This document shows, piece by piece, positions 1 to 8,501 of a DNA stretch of 26,959 bases. The stretch is from positions 1-26,959 of the forward strand of contig NBIV01000462.1 of NCBI GenBank assembly GCA_003194525.1, given 5' to 3'. Made by a program: the position numbers and the translations under genes. The notes beneath the pieces were generated by a model, which searched no databases, was not told where the DNA came from, and saw only the letters and a list, made by a program, of their open reading frames with translations. How positions within the stretch are numbered: position 1 is the stretch's first letter; each line of letters starts with the position of its first letter. The DNA is from Gracilariopsis chorda (lineage: Eukaryota > Rhodophyta > Florideophyceae > Gracilariales > Gracilariaceae).

Positions 1-1906
1 ACTGGCGATGGAAACGATTTGGTTGTCGTGAAAGGCTCAACTACCGATAATGTGCGTGTTACATTCATTTCTGCTGACAGGGATGTGAAGCAAGGCGAGA
101 AAACGCTTGTCTTCCATGATCTGGCTCAAACAACTTAACAGTGGAGAGAAGCCATCCGCCGGAATGTGTTTTTCAACCGCGGACAGAACGTTGGTAGAAA
201 CGGACTGCGAACCTGACCTTATGATGTTTAGTGCGAATTCTGAACACATTGTTATCGATGATGTGCCGACTTACCTATCTCAGAGGATGCTTGGAAACGA
301 CTATTACTACCGTCGTGTTTACAACGCACAGTATGAACAGAAGCTGCTTCTCGAAGATTACCAGGCCGAGGATCTCCACTGGATATCAGTGTTGAAGTAG
401 GTGGGTTGACCTTCATTATGAAAGCAGAAGATGAACTGATATACACTTTCTGGGTTGGAGTACCGACGGCAACTACGTTCGACGCACGAAATATTTCAGG
501 ACTTGTTCAACTTGAGTTTAGCAGAGGCATTCAATTCCCAAGCAAAACTCTCGAAGGACTGGAACTTCGGGCGTTGGTGATGGACTGTTTACGTACAACT
601 GATAGACACACTATAACGGGTTCCCCTGACTTTGATCATGTAGTGTGCATGCCTCGAATGTGGAGAGCCCATATACCGTCCCAAGTGGTGATGCTCTGTT
701 ATACGCTGATAAAGATGGCAGTGAGATATACGCAGGCGACGGGAAACCGTGATCAAGGTCACTGCTTCAAACCAAACAGTGAATACCGGACGTTCACAAG
801 ACAGTGAGGGTGGGCATGACATCGTTTATATGATGAAGGTCTTAGTGATCTAACCATACAGTTCATGGCACGTGATGACACCTACAAAGTTGGACAGAAG
901 TTCATGATTATGGATGGGCTTGCATGCGACACAGTCTCGTTCGTGGATCCATCTGATAATCCGCTTCCCTCGTATGTGAGCCAGTCACAACCATTTGTTA
1001 TGAAGTGTGGTGATCGAACAGTGGCAAAATTTCAGTGTTCACCTTCTTTTTTCCTATTTCGTCGCTTTGATGAATATGAGATTGTGGAGGAAGGTGCTTA
1101 CTTTGTCCAGCAAAAGGCAAAAGGCGATTGGCGACAACGATTTGCGCTTAGTCGTAATATGGAAGGCATGCTGATCGTGGCAGACGCCGATTCTGACGAT
1201 ATTTATTTGTCGGTTTCACGCAGATACAAGTACGCCGAAGTGGTTTTCCGAACAGAGCAGATTCGCACGGTTGTTGAACTTCGAATCGATGGTGCCGAGT
1301 ATTCGACTATTAGTTCGAGTGAACTGGCGACACGCATTGCGGTGTACATGTCGGGTGGCATCCGGTTCCGGGACGTCACTGTATCTCGCCATGAACTTGT
1401 GGAGTTTCTACAACGAGTTTTGTTAAAGCAAGATACAGAACTGAGTGGTATAGAGTTCCACGGGTTGAAGAGTGAGATATCACTTGAGGATCTCTGGCAA
1501 CCAATGACCCTTTCGAGAAGTACAAGAACGCGATCGAGAAGAGCAATCAGACTATAACCATAACAAACATTGACCACTGTGGTGCCTCCACCGGCCGCAG
1601 TAGAGAACTTTCCTCGAATCATAAGATAATGTTGTTTATCCCGAACCACTTTCAATTCTTTCGGAAGCCGAACAAGAAAATGGCAATTCAATGGACAAAA
1701 TCGTACTTGTAACTGGTTTGATTATAAGAAAAGGAGAATTCTATCTATCTTGTTGGGGTCAATGAAACAACCGGCGAAGAATGTATCCCAGAAATGGACT
1801 TCGAAACCTCAAGAATATCACCAAGAATAACGCCAATCGCACGGTGTCGTTTATAGGCGAGAAAAACAAGAAGGTCATGTATAGATGGGACTCTCTCTGG
1901 CCTTAA
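1..1906 (+). pseudogene. Decayed protein-coding gene, 5' end outside window; RTX-like motifs
   Basis: Coding-like sequence runs on the plus strand from base 1 to a TAA at 1904-1906 but changes frame several times. The frame open at base 1 stops at 136-138. Coding character then continues in frame 2 (about 107-400), frame 1 (406 to about 700), the frame of 865-1557, another frame from about 1505 to 1711, and a last piece ending at 1906. The first piece opens with TGDGNDLVV, and a stretch near 690-755 has another Gly/Asp-rich motif (AGDG). Both resemble nonapeptide calcium-binding (RTX-type) repeats, but there are too few to assign a family. The best preserved block, 865-1557 (230 residues), matches nothing I recognise. 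I call it a pseudogene because at least four shifts are needed. Sequencing error or missed introns remain possible. The family assignment is weak; the broken state is clear. Confidence 0.5.
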
Positions 1907-3072
1907 TATGCTCGGACCTTCCTCTGAGAGATAGAAACAGATGTGTTGCCGAGCCTTTTCTGGCGTTCCTGGATTCTGTTTTGGGATTTTCTATGAAAGA
2001 CTCCGACCATATCTTAGTGATAGATGTCACATCCCGTCCACATTTGTGCCTGACAGTCTATGAAGTCCTACGTACATAGTTTGTGTGGAGGGGAATGGCT
2101 CTGTTTGCTTTTTTTCCACATGTTAAAGAGTTGTTCGTTGTTGTTGTTCTTTATGGGCGCACATTGTCTAATTGCGACGCTTGTGGTAGAACTTATCATA
2201 ATTCCTTCTCCATCTCTCAACTAAGGTTAACCGCTAGCTACTCCTCGTGAATGACAAGTTCTCTCTACCCCGTTACAACCATTCTTAACTTCCGACTCAA
2301 AATATTGTTGATAACTGTTGCGTGCTCCCACCCTGCAGCAGCCGTGTTACGCTCACCAACTGGTATTCCAAGACGTAGTAGAATGGTGCAGAAATTCTAC
2401 GGGGAGACCCGAATGTATAGTCCATTTTCGTTCTGGCGCGTTTCGCCTCTTCCAGACTTTTGCTCTGCTAATCCTTCCTCAACTCGAGAGAACGCCAGGT
2501 AAGGGGTACACCACGACAAGACGGATTCCATGTACCACGTTCGCGCCACCCAGAAGATCTGATGACATCTTACCCTCCCTTTTCTGTTAAGTTATGTTAA
2601 TGTTATGTTAAAGAGATAGAGCCTGCTGGAGAAAGTTGAAGATTCAGCGTAGGCTGTTGATGAAAGACGTTGCTGTTGGTGACTTTCATAGATCTGAGGT
2701 TGTCACAACACAATTTACAAGCTTAAATGTTGCATACGCCCTTAAAGAACTCGTGCACAATTGCGATTTATTACAAGTCCCTAGCTACTGTAGGAGTCAA
2801 TTTGATTTGTGCGTTAGCATCGAAGCCAATTCCCTATTTTACTTCTACACTCGGAGCTGGAGACGGGGCAAAACATCCTTCGGTTGGTGCTCGTCTGTGG
2901 CTGACATCACGCTGAATTCTGCGTCACCTAGAGTTATTCTAAACTGCAAAAGTATGTCACGTTAGCTACACGTACTCACGGTTGTGGACACCACTTTCTC
3001 AGCCAACACATGGTCACGTCACTACCAACGGCAGTCTACCAACGGTACCTGTGACAGTGGCGTTGCAGTACA
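1907..3072. other. Intergenic DNA with no recognisable gene
   Basis: Only short open frames of 60 to 110 codons occur, on both strands and in overlapping frames. None shows a motif, signal peptide or repeat. A weak TTATGTTAA-like duplication lies near 2588-2612. I see no RNA gene or mobile-element remnant. The stretch ends at the target site of the copia insertion. Confidence 0.5.
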
Positions 3073-3077
3073 GGGAG
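3073..3077. repeat. Target-site duplication GGGAG, left copy
   Basis: GGGAG lies immediately left of the left LTR and recurs at 8497-8501 immediately right of the right LTR. A 5-bp duplication is the expected integrase footprint for copia-type elements and fixes both element ends. The inferred empty site reads ...gcagtacaGGGAGaagttg... Confidence 0.92.
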
Positions 3078-3288
3078 TGTGAAAGGTTGTGGAGGGTGTT
3101 CCCTCCGGCCGGTGGTGCTCGGGTCAGCGCCGCCGGCCGCTCTTTATAGTCCTACAATTCTAATTAAAATGTACGTAATTAGGAGAGGTCTGCATTTGTA
3201 ATCAAGAGAGTTGGACAAGATTACAAATGCAACTGACACTGAATTACAACAGCCGATAGTGCAGCCGTACAAATTGCGTGTCCTCACA
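3078..3288 (-). repeat. 3' LTR of copia element (211 bp)
   Basis: The left copy begins TGTGAAAGG and ends GTCCTCACA on the plus strand, giving 5-bp inverted termini TGTGA/TCACA. It matches 8286-8496 base for base by eye. A TATAAA lies on the minus strand at 3148-3143, and a 12-bp inverted repeat (GCATTTGTAATC and its complement) spans 3192-3230. As the downstream LTR it supplies the 3' processing end of the element transcript. Confidence 0.95.
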
Positions 3289-3306
3289 CTGTCCCTCGCA
3301 AACAAC
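3289..3306 (-). other. Candidate polypurine tract of copia element
   Basis: Directly upstream of the 3' LTR in element sense the strand reads gtttgcgagggacag. The GCGAGGGA core is the expected place and composition for the plus-strand primer left by RNase H. The tract is short and interrupted, so it is assigned mainly by position. Confidence 0.5.
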
Positions 3307-3577
3307 TCTAAAGTTATTTGCGCATCATTAATGCCACCGTTAAAAACCTAAATATCAGCAAAAACCATATAGGATAAAAAGCTGCATAGTTAGGAAAAGG
3401 TATAGCAATGTAATACTTATCTAAATCCAAAATAGTGTTTTCAAGAACAGATAATCTGGATAAAACGCATAGAAACAAAAACAAAACAAGAAACAAACAA
3501 AAAAAAAGATTGGTCAATAAATGTTCAACAGTTATTGTAGTCCGCACAAAACAGAAAGTTGGTATAAGCTTTCTCGG

Positions 3578-4658
3578 TTAGCAGCTTTTTGTCATTATGT
3601 CAGCCGGCTGGGAATCAGTTCTGATCTCAAGTATTTTCAGCATTCCAGACTTCACAAGGTCTTTGACATGATGGTATTTCAGAGAAATATGTTTGTTTCT
3701 CTCAGACGTTTTTGAAGTCTTAGCAATAGAGTTTGCCGTAGAACTGTCTGTATAGATACAGACGGGATACATTCCGATAGGCTCTTCTTGCAGAATTTGG
3801 CAATGATGAAGCTCCCAAAATAGTCTTCGGATCCAAGTCACTAACTTAGCGCAATACGATAAAGCAACGTATTCAGCTTCTCCCGAAGACAAAGCCACGA
3901 TTGTCTGTTTCTTGCTAGTCCATAGGATTGGAGCATCGTTGACTTTGATCAGTACTCCCGTCGTTGACTTCCTTGTTTCTCGGCATCCTGCCCAGTCCGC
4001 ATCGCAAAAACCTTCCAAAGGTGATACCACTGGTTGCGGGAAAGTGCATACAAAGGTTCTTGTTCCCTTTAAATATCTAAGCACTCGCTTTGCCAAAGCT
4101 AAGTGCCTTAAACAAGGTTTATGAACCTGTCTCGCCAGCATTGAAGCTGCAAACATGACGTCTGGTCTAGAAGCCACGGCTAGATACATCAGTTGTCCTA
4201 CCAGTTTCCGATATTTCCGGTGGAGTGGAGGAGGCAGCTTCTGTTCCTGTTCGCTTGTACCCATGATAGAGTAGCCATGGTGCAACGGTGTTTGCACAGG
4301 GTTTGCGTTTCCGAGGTTATATTCTCGTAGCAGCTTATCCACATACGTTTCCTGACTAAACCTTGATGCCATGTCTGTCCCGACTGAGATGAAGTCCGAC
4401 GAATGATTTGGCTTCTCCCAATAGTTTCACCTTGAAAAAGTCTCTTCATTTCGGCTTTAAAGTCGTCCAGAAGAGACCTCGAGTCAGACGACATCAGTAT
4501 GTCGTCCACAACGATGACGAGAATCAGTATCCCACTGCTTGATCGATATATATAGAGACGGTAGTCCGTTTTCGATTGACGGAATTGCAGTGTGATCAAC
4601 GTCGTGTGTAGAAACGATCCCCAGATCTGTCCAGCCTGCTTTGCCCCGTATAATGATT
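3578..4658 (-). pseudogene. Copia reverse transcriptase C-terminal part and RNase H, frameshifted
   Basis: This continues the polyprotein that stops at 4659. RT coding resumes in another frame across about 4725-4440, with LLKSLYGAKQAG and the catalytic pair in VVDDILM. It shifts near 4425-4415 into a short piece containing LGEAKSFVGLHLSRDR, then shifts near 4352 into the long frame 4372-3578. That last frame carries the end of RT (YLAVASRPDVMFA) and the copia RNase H: FCDADWAGC with its Asp, the SSGEAEYVAL motif, and YTDSSTA, ending near ADIMTKS, the usual C-terminus of copia polyproteins. Each shift is explained by one base gained or lost in or beside a short homopolymer. Either this copy is defective or the read contains homopolymer errors. 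Confidence 0.9.
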
Positions 4659-7514
4659 TCAGCAGTAGACATACTTTTCCCGGAACGTATGAAGTTCCAG
4701 ACGAGTTCTGGGTTGTTCCATGATCAATGGTTCATCGAGGTCGCCGTACAGGTAGGCGTTGCTGATATCCATTGTTTCCAGCAAAAGGTCTTGCGCAGCA
4801 GCCTTTGCCAATGCCAACCTTATTGTCTCAAGTCTTGCGACTGGGGCATAAAGGTTTTCAGGGTCGTAATCGATGTACGGTTTCTGCATGTCCCCTCGCG
4901 CTACACAACGTGCCTTAGGAAGGATATCCAAAGGTTTTGCGCTGAGTTGTTTTGCCGTAAATGTCCAAAGGAATGGGATTGGATTCATTCCTGGTTTTCG
5001 GTCAATGAGCTTCCATGTTTTGCGTTCGATGAGAGCGTCATACTCTCGGTCGATTGCGTCTGCCCATTCTGGTATTGTCCTTGCTTGGGAAAATGTCTTT
5101 GGTACTTTGTCCAGCTCACTGTTATTTGTTGAACGAGTGTGTGCCACTAGACAATGTTCCAAAGCTGAGTCCAAGTGTTCTTCATCCACTTCGTCATTAC
5201 GTTCTTCTGCTTCTGTCCTGCCCAAGGACGAGAAGTCGAGAAGCTCGTTGATGGAAGGCAGTCTTTTCTTGGCCATCTTAAAGTCCCTTTGCCTCACCAT
5301 GATCACTTTCTTTTGGGAAGGTATGTATACCCGATACAGTGTTTGGAAGCTCTCCATTCCAACGAAGTGGCCGTAGATGGCGCGTGGGAGTATTTTCTTG
5401 TTGGGAATGGTTTCCGACCTGTATATAAAGGCGTGGCCATCTTGTCCAAACTTCAGTAATGTATCGAACGATGGATTTTGTCCAAACCACTCTTTGTAGG
5501 GGATTCTCATGTCGAGTCGTGAGTTTGGAAGGCGGTTTCGCAGCCAGTTTGCATGCGATATCGCTTCTTCCCATAGTTCGAGTGGTAATTTGGATGCAAA
5601 GAGCAGAGTTCTGGCCGTTTTCCATAAGTCTTGGATAATTTTCTCCGCTGCGCCGTTAGACTCATGTGCATGCGGAGGAGTGTACTCCAAGAGGATCCCG
5701 TTATCTAATGCGTAATGGATGAACTCATTAGACCTATTCTCACCAGCTCCGTCGAGGCGAACGCGGTACAAACGGTTTTGGGGTTGTTCGTTTTCTGCGA
5801 GAGCCTTGTACCAACGTATTGATTGCGTGAATTGGTCTTTCTTAGTCAGGAAGTATATTGATGATGCCCTTGTATTGTCGTCAAGTAGTACCTGCATGTA
5901 CTTTGATCCTTGTAACGAAGGTGGGGATATTGGGCCTGTGAGGTCTGTGTGTGTCAAAGCTAAGGGGTGGTTTGCCACTGAATGCAAGCGTTGGGTTGGA
6001 GATCGCCTCGATTTTGCCTCAATGCATGGACTGCAATGTATGTTTTCGATTTCCGTCGGCGGCAGGTTAGGAATTCCTGAAGATTGCGGGATTGTGCGAA
6101 GCAACCTGTCCTTGCCGGGGTGTCCGAGTTTTTCATGCCAGTCAATTGCTGTGTTTCCGGGCATGACTTGTGCGGTTTGGGCTGTCGATGGAGCGATCGG
6201 CTTTGGTAGTGGGTACAAACCGCTTTTAGCTTTGCAGCGATGAAGTTCTTTCCCGTTTTTGACGTCACTTAGGACAAATCCATGAAAAGAGTCTTCGTTG
6301 GAAAAGGAAACGTTTGTGTGCTGTGATAGGGCGTATAATGAAATAAGGTTTGAGTCAAACGAAGGTGTGTGCTTCGCAGGTAACCTTATTCCGTCTCCTA
6401 CTGGCAGCATAATTGTCCCTGCTCCAACTATTTCCGATTGTCTGTCGCATGCTCGGACGGACTCATTTTCCACAGGCTCATAATCCCAGAAGAGATTTCT
6501 GTCGTTTACAAACACATGAGTCGCTCCACAATCCAGCCAGGTTGTAGTTCCATTGTTCACTGAACAATATTTAGCTTCGGCAATAGCTACGAAACCTCGG
6601 GGCTGGGGGTTGCGGTTGTAGTGACTTGAGGGTTTGTTTGATCCTCCGTTGGAGTCCCAATTCCTGTTTCCAGTACTAGATGGTTGGTGTTTGTGTTTGT
6701 TGGCTTGGGGACCCCTGCGATGGTTTTGGTTGGGGTTGTTTTCTTTTCTCAACCGGCATTCGGAACGAGTGTGACCTAGTTTTCCACAATGCCAACATCT
6801 AACGGATTTAGACTTCCTTTTCTTCACGGAGGAAATTAAGGATGTCTTTCTCGCAGCCATGTAGGGGTGCTGTGTATTTGGTGGTGGAGGTGCGGGGCTT
6901 GTTTGGTTTCTCGAGTCCCTGTGTTTGCGTCTGTCCATTTCTGATCTTATCAAAGAAGCAACTTGGTCATGTTCCATATCGTTGGCGTCTGCAAGTAGTG
7001 TGATAGCCATAAGAGAGTCTGGTAGAGTTCTGAGTAAGCAAGCAGTTCTCTCCTTATCGTTGAGAGCATCTCCTAGGCGTGCCAGTTCTAGAAAGATTGT
7101 TTCCATTTCGTGGAGATGTTCAAGGATATTTCCATCGTCCTTGAAAACGAGATTGTTCAGGCGCTGTCGAAGGTTCATCTTGGTTTGGATGTTATCCTTC
7201 TTGTACGTACCCTCCAGTTTCCTCCAGACGTCCAACGCAGAACATTGTTCGCGTTCCAGTAATTCAGAAACGGCAACTACTGGTTGTGTTCCAAGGTTTT
7301 GAACAATAATCGAACGAGCTTTTCGATCCGCATCATCCCATCGGCGGCGGGCTTGGGCTGAGCTCTCGCCTTCCAATGGTCTGGGTTCGGTTAAGACGAA
7401 GAGAACTTGGTCAACATTCATCAAGTCCCTTATGTAGATCCTCCATGTGTAATAGTCCGAGGATCCTTTAAGGCGGGGAATAGTGCGCTTGCCTTCTTCT
7501 CTGTTCTCACTCAT
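4659..7514 (-). CDS. Copia Gag-protease-integrase-N-terminal RT polyprotein
   Basis: 951 residues from ATG at 7514. Domain order: copia-type Gag (about 1-235); one CCHC zinc knuckle (C240, C243, H248, C253) followed by a basic stretch; aspartic protease with catalytic D328 in WLDCGAT, where the usual second residue Ser is Cys; the pre-integrase zinc domain (H460, H465, C494, C497); integrase core with D524, D588 and E624, the last two separated by exactly 35 residues; and the N-terminal half of RT with motif A Asp916 in TMDISNAYLYGD. The frame ends abruptly after MEQP, where RT should continue; the continuation lies in another frame just downstream. Role: capsid, maturation and cDNA integration of the element. 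Start chosen as the first ATG of the frame, just 3' of a 38-bp tandem repeat in the leader. Confidence 0.93.
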   Translation of the reverse strand: MSENREEGKRTIPRLKGSSDYYTWRIYIRDLMNVDQVLFVLTEPRPLEGESSAQARRRWDDADRKARSIIVQNLGTQPVVAVSELLEREQCSALDVWRKLEGTYKKDNIQTKMNLRQRLNNLVFKDDGNILEHLHEMETIFLELARLGDALNDKERTACLLRTLPDSLMAITLLADANDMEHDQVASLIRSEMDRRKHRDSRNQTSPAPPPPNTQHPYMAARKTSLISSVKKRKSKSVRCWHCGKLGHTRSECRLRKENNPNQNHRRGPQANKHKHQPSSTGNRNWDSNGGSNKPSSHYNRNPQPRGFVAIAEAKYCSVNNGTTTWLDCGATHVFVNDRNLFWDYEPVENESVRACDRQSEIVGAGTIMLPVGDGIRLPAKHTPSFDSNLISLYALSQHTNVSFSNEDSFHGFVLSDVKNGKELHRCKAKSGLYPLPKPIAPSTAQTAQVMPGNTAIDWHEKLGHPGKDRLLRTIPQSSGIPNLPPTEIENIHCSPCIEAKSRRSPTQRLHSVANHPLALTHTDLTGPISPPSLQGSKYMQVLLDDNTRASSIYFLTKKDQFTQSIRWYKALAENEQPQNRLYRVRLDGAGENRSNEFIHYALDNGILLEYTPPHAHESNGAAEKIIQDLWKTARTLLFASKLPLELWEEAISHANWLRNRLPNSRLDMRIPYKEWFGQNPSFDTLLKFGQDGHAFIYRSETIPNKKILPRAIYGHFVGMESFQTLYRVYIPSQKKVIMVRQRDFKMAKKRLPSINELLDFSSLGRTEAEERNDEVDEEHLDSALEHCLVAHTRSTNNSELDKVPKTFSQARTIPEWADAIDREYDALIERKTWKLIDRKPGMNPIPFLWTFTAKQLSAKPLDILPKARCVARGDMQKPYIDYDPENLYAPVARLETIRLALAKAAAQDLLLETMDISNAYLYGDLDEPLIMEQPRTRLELHTFREKYVYC

Positions 7515-7547
7515 GTTGATGCCTTGTGAGTAGAGAAAGAGTGAATT

Positions 7548-7619
7548 GACCTCTGGTTATCGAGGTACCTTTTGTTAGTCTGCTCGACCTCTGGCTAGCG
7601 AGGTACCTTTTATTAGTCT
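7548..7619. repeat. Tandem repeat, period 38 bp, just upstream of copia gag start
   Basis: Two near-identical units starting at 7548 and 7586 share gacctctgg, cgaggtacctttt and ttagtct; the second lacks a few trailing bases. They lie in the leader within 35 bp of the gag ATG. No function is evident. They could be a recent slippage duplication or an RNA element near the start codon. Confidence 0.75.
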
Positions 7620-7661
7620 TCCTTCGAGCGGGCGCACTGACAGGAGAAACTACCTCCGCTA

Positions 7662-7866
7662 CCCTAAGGGTTCAACCCCTGGAACCGGGTCACACTCTCC
7701 CGGTGAGTCGCTTTGATCTGCCTGCTAAGCTTCTCGCGAAAAGAAGCAAAGTGCCTTGAATCCTTACGAAGCTTCCAAGGGAGGTTACTAACTGAAGATA
7801 AGTTTTCACCAGTTGACCCCTTCTGGCCTCTTGCAGGAATGCTGCGCGGCGTTCTGCGGAGCGATA
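7662..7866 (-). other. Leader module shared with gypsy LTR (copia copy)
   Basis: This part of the copia leader aligns by eye, same orientation relative to the element, with 18158-18368 inside the gypsy LTR. On the plus strand the shared landmarks are AAGGGT (7666 / 18162), a CCGG-CCGG hairpin (7685-7703 / 18182-18198), AATCCTTAC (7759 / 18257), GCTTCC, TACTAAC (7786 / 18285), TTTCAC, CTGGCC, TTGCAGGAA and GCTGC-CGGC. Spacings are conserved: 120 versus 123 bp from AAGGGT to TACTAAC, and 50 bp in both from TACTAAC to the end of TTGCAG. Two hairpins are kept although stem bases differ. No frame stays open across both copies. It could be a structured leader RNA, an exchanged segment, or a third repeat present in both. 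Confidence 0.65.
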
Positions 7867-8270
7867 GGTTGAAGGAGATAGTACAAAACTCCACCGGCGT
7901 ATGCGGTAGCTTGGGCCAAACGACGACACACCGTGTCACCACTAGCAGACAGAGCCTCCCCCAGCAGAGCCGGTTATCCGGAAGGAATGTCAAATCTAGC
8001 AGATTACGTCAAGTGCCCAATCGATTCCCGTACCGGTGCTCAGCTTGCAAGCTACCACGCCTTTATCCGTTCGACGAAAAGAGATGAAAAGAAGAAGAAA
8101 AAGAAATACCACAAAAAATACACCATGAACGAAGCCGTTTATCAGCGTGAAGAGAAAGATTGTATGTTGATGCTTCCGTGGGTCCAAGGAATGGTTCGGT
8201 ACAGAGCGTTGCGGAGCGCCGGTTGAAGGTCGGTCAGCGGTTGTCGAGGGGAGAGGCGGCGGGGAGGGTT

Positions 8271-8285
8271 GAGCGAGTGCTACCA
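8271..8285 (-). other. Copia primer binding site
   Basis: Immediately after the 5' LTR the element strand reads TGGTAGCACTCGCTC. A TGG start next to the LTR is the usual complement of a tRNA 3' CCA end. The first eight bases match the 3' end TGCTACCA found on some eukaryotic initiator-Met tRNAs. The tRNA identity is inferred, since the host tRNA is not visible here. Confidence 0.7.
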
Positions 8286-8350
8286 TGTGAAAGGTTGTGG
8301 AGGGTGTTCCCTCCGGCCGGTGGTGCTCGGGTCAGCGCCGCCGGCCGCTC

Positions 8351-8356
8351 TTTATA
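8351..8356 (-). promoter_or_regulatory. TATA box of copia 5' LTR
   Basis: The minus strand reads CTATAAAGAG at this point, inside the LTR and pointing toward gag. Transcription would start about 25-30 bp further on, near 8325, leaving a leader of roughly 800 nt before the gag ATG at 7514. The assignment rests on motif and position only. Confidence 0.7.
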
Positions 8357-8399
8357 GTCCTACAATTCTAATTAAAATGTACGTAATTAGGAGAGGTCT

Positions 8400-8438
8400 G
8401 CATTTGTAATCAAGAGAGTTGGACAAGATTACAAATGC
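8400..8438. promoter_or_regulatory. 12-bp perfect inverted repeat in copia U3
   Basis: GCATTTGTAATC (8400-8411) and its exact complement (8427-8438) are separated by 15 bp and lie upstream of the LTR TATA box. The same structure is at 3192-3230 in the other LTR. Placement suggests a binding site for a dimeric factor or an RNA/DNA hairpin in U3. Confidence 0.6.
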
Positions 8439-8496
8439 AACTGACACTGAATTACAACAGCCGATAGTGCAGCCGTACAAATTGCGTGTCCTCACA

Positions 8497-8501
8497 GGGA
8501 G
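8497..8501. repeat. Target-site duplication GGGAG, right copy
   Basis: Matches 3073-3077 across the copia insertion. Confidence 0.92.

Larger units (their letters stand above)
3078..8496 (-). mobile_element. Ty1/copia LTR retrotransposon, structurally complete, coding region frameshifted
   Basis: The 5419-bp element is read right to left. Order on the minus strand: 5' LTR (8496-8286), primer binding site (8285 downward), untranslated leader of 771 bp, gag-protease-integrase-reverse transcriptase-RNase H (7514 to 3578), a purine-rich tract next to the 3' LTR, and the 3' LTR (3288-3078). Integrase before reverse transcriptase defines the copia superfamily. LTRs begin TG and end CA in element sense, and GGGAG is duplicated at both sides. 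The two LTRs look identical over all 211 positions, so the insertion is very recent or the LTRs were homogenised. The polyprotein nevertheless has three single-base shifts in the RT region, so this copy as written cannot make a complete polymerase. Confidence 0.95.
8286..8496 (-). repeat. 5' LTR of copia element (211 bp)
   Basis: The right copy, identical by eye to 3078-3288. In element sense it begins TGTGAGGACACG and ends CCTTTCACA, directly followed by the primer binding site. It holds the promoter: TATAAA on the minus strand at 8356-8351 and, about 45 bp further upstream in U3, a 12-bp inverted repeat at 8400-8411/8427-8438. Confidence 0.95.

Noticed and set aside
3314..3547. Minus-strand frame of 77 codons with a Leu/Phe-rich hydrophobic stretch, between copia pol and the 3' LTR
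   Set aside because: The hydrophobic run comes from an A-rich tract on the plus strand. It has no family features, and copia elements normally have only untranslated sequence here.
4484..4672. Minus-strand frame in the copia RT region as a separate small protein
   Set aside because: It is an alternative frame over the RT frameshift zone; the genuine RT residues are in the neighbouring frame.
7666..7680. GGGTTCAACCCC resembling a tRNA T-arm
   Set aside because: Stem and loop lengths are wrong and no acceptor, D or anticodon arms surround it; it is better explained as the first hairpin of the shared module.
7786..7810. CTGAAGA followed by A/T-rich sequence, resembling part of a hammerhead ribozyme core
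   Set aside because: The other core elements are not in place, and the aligned gypsy copies lack the motif.
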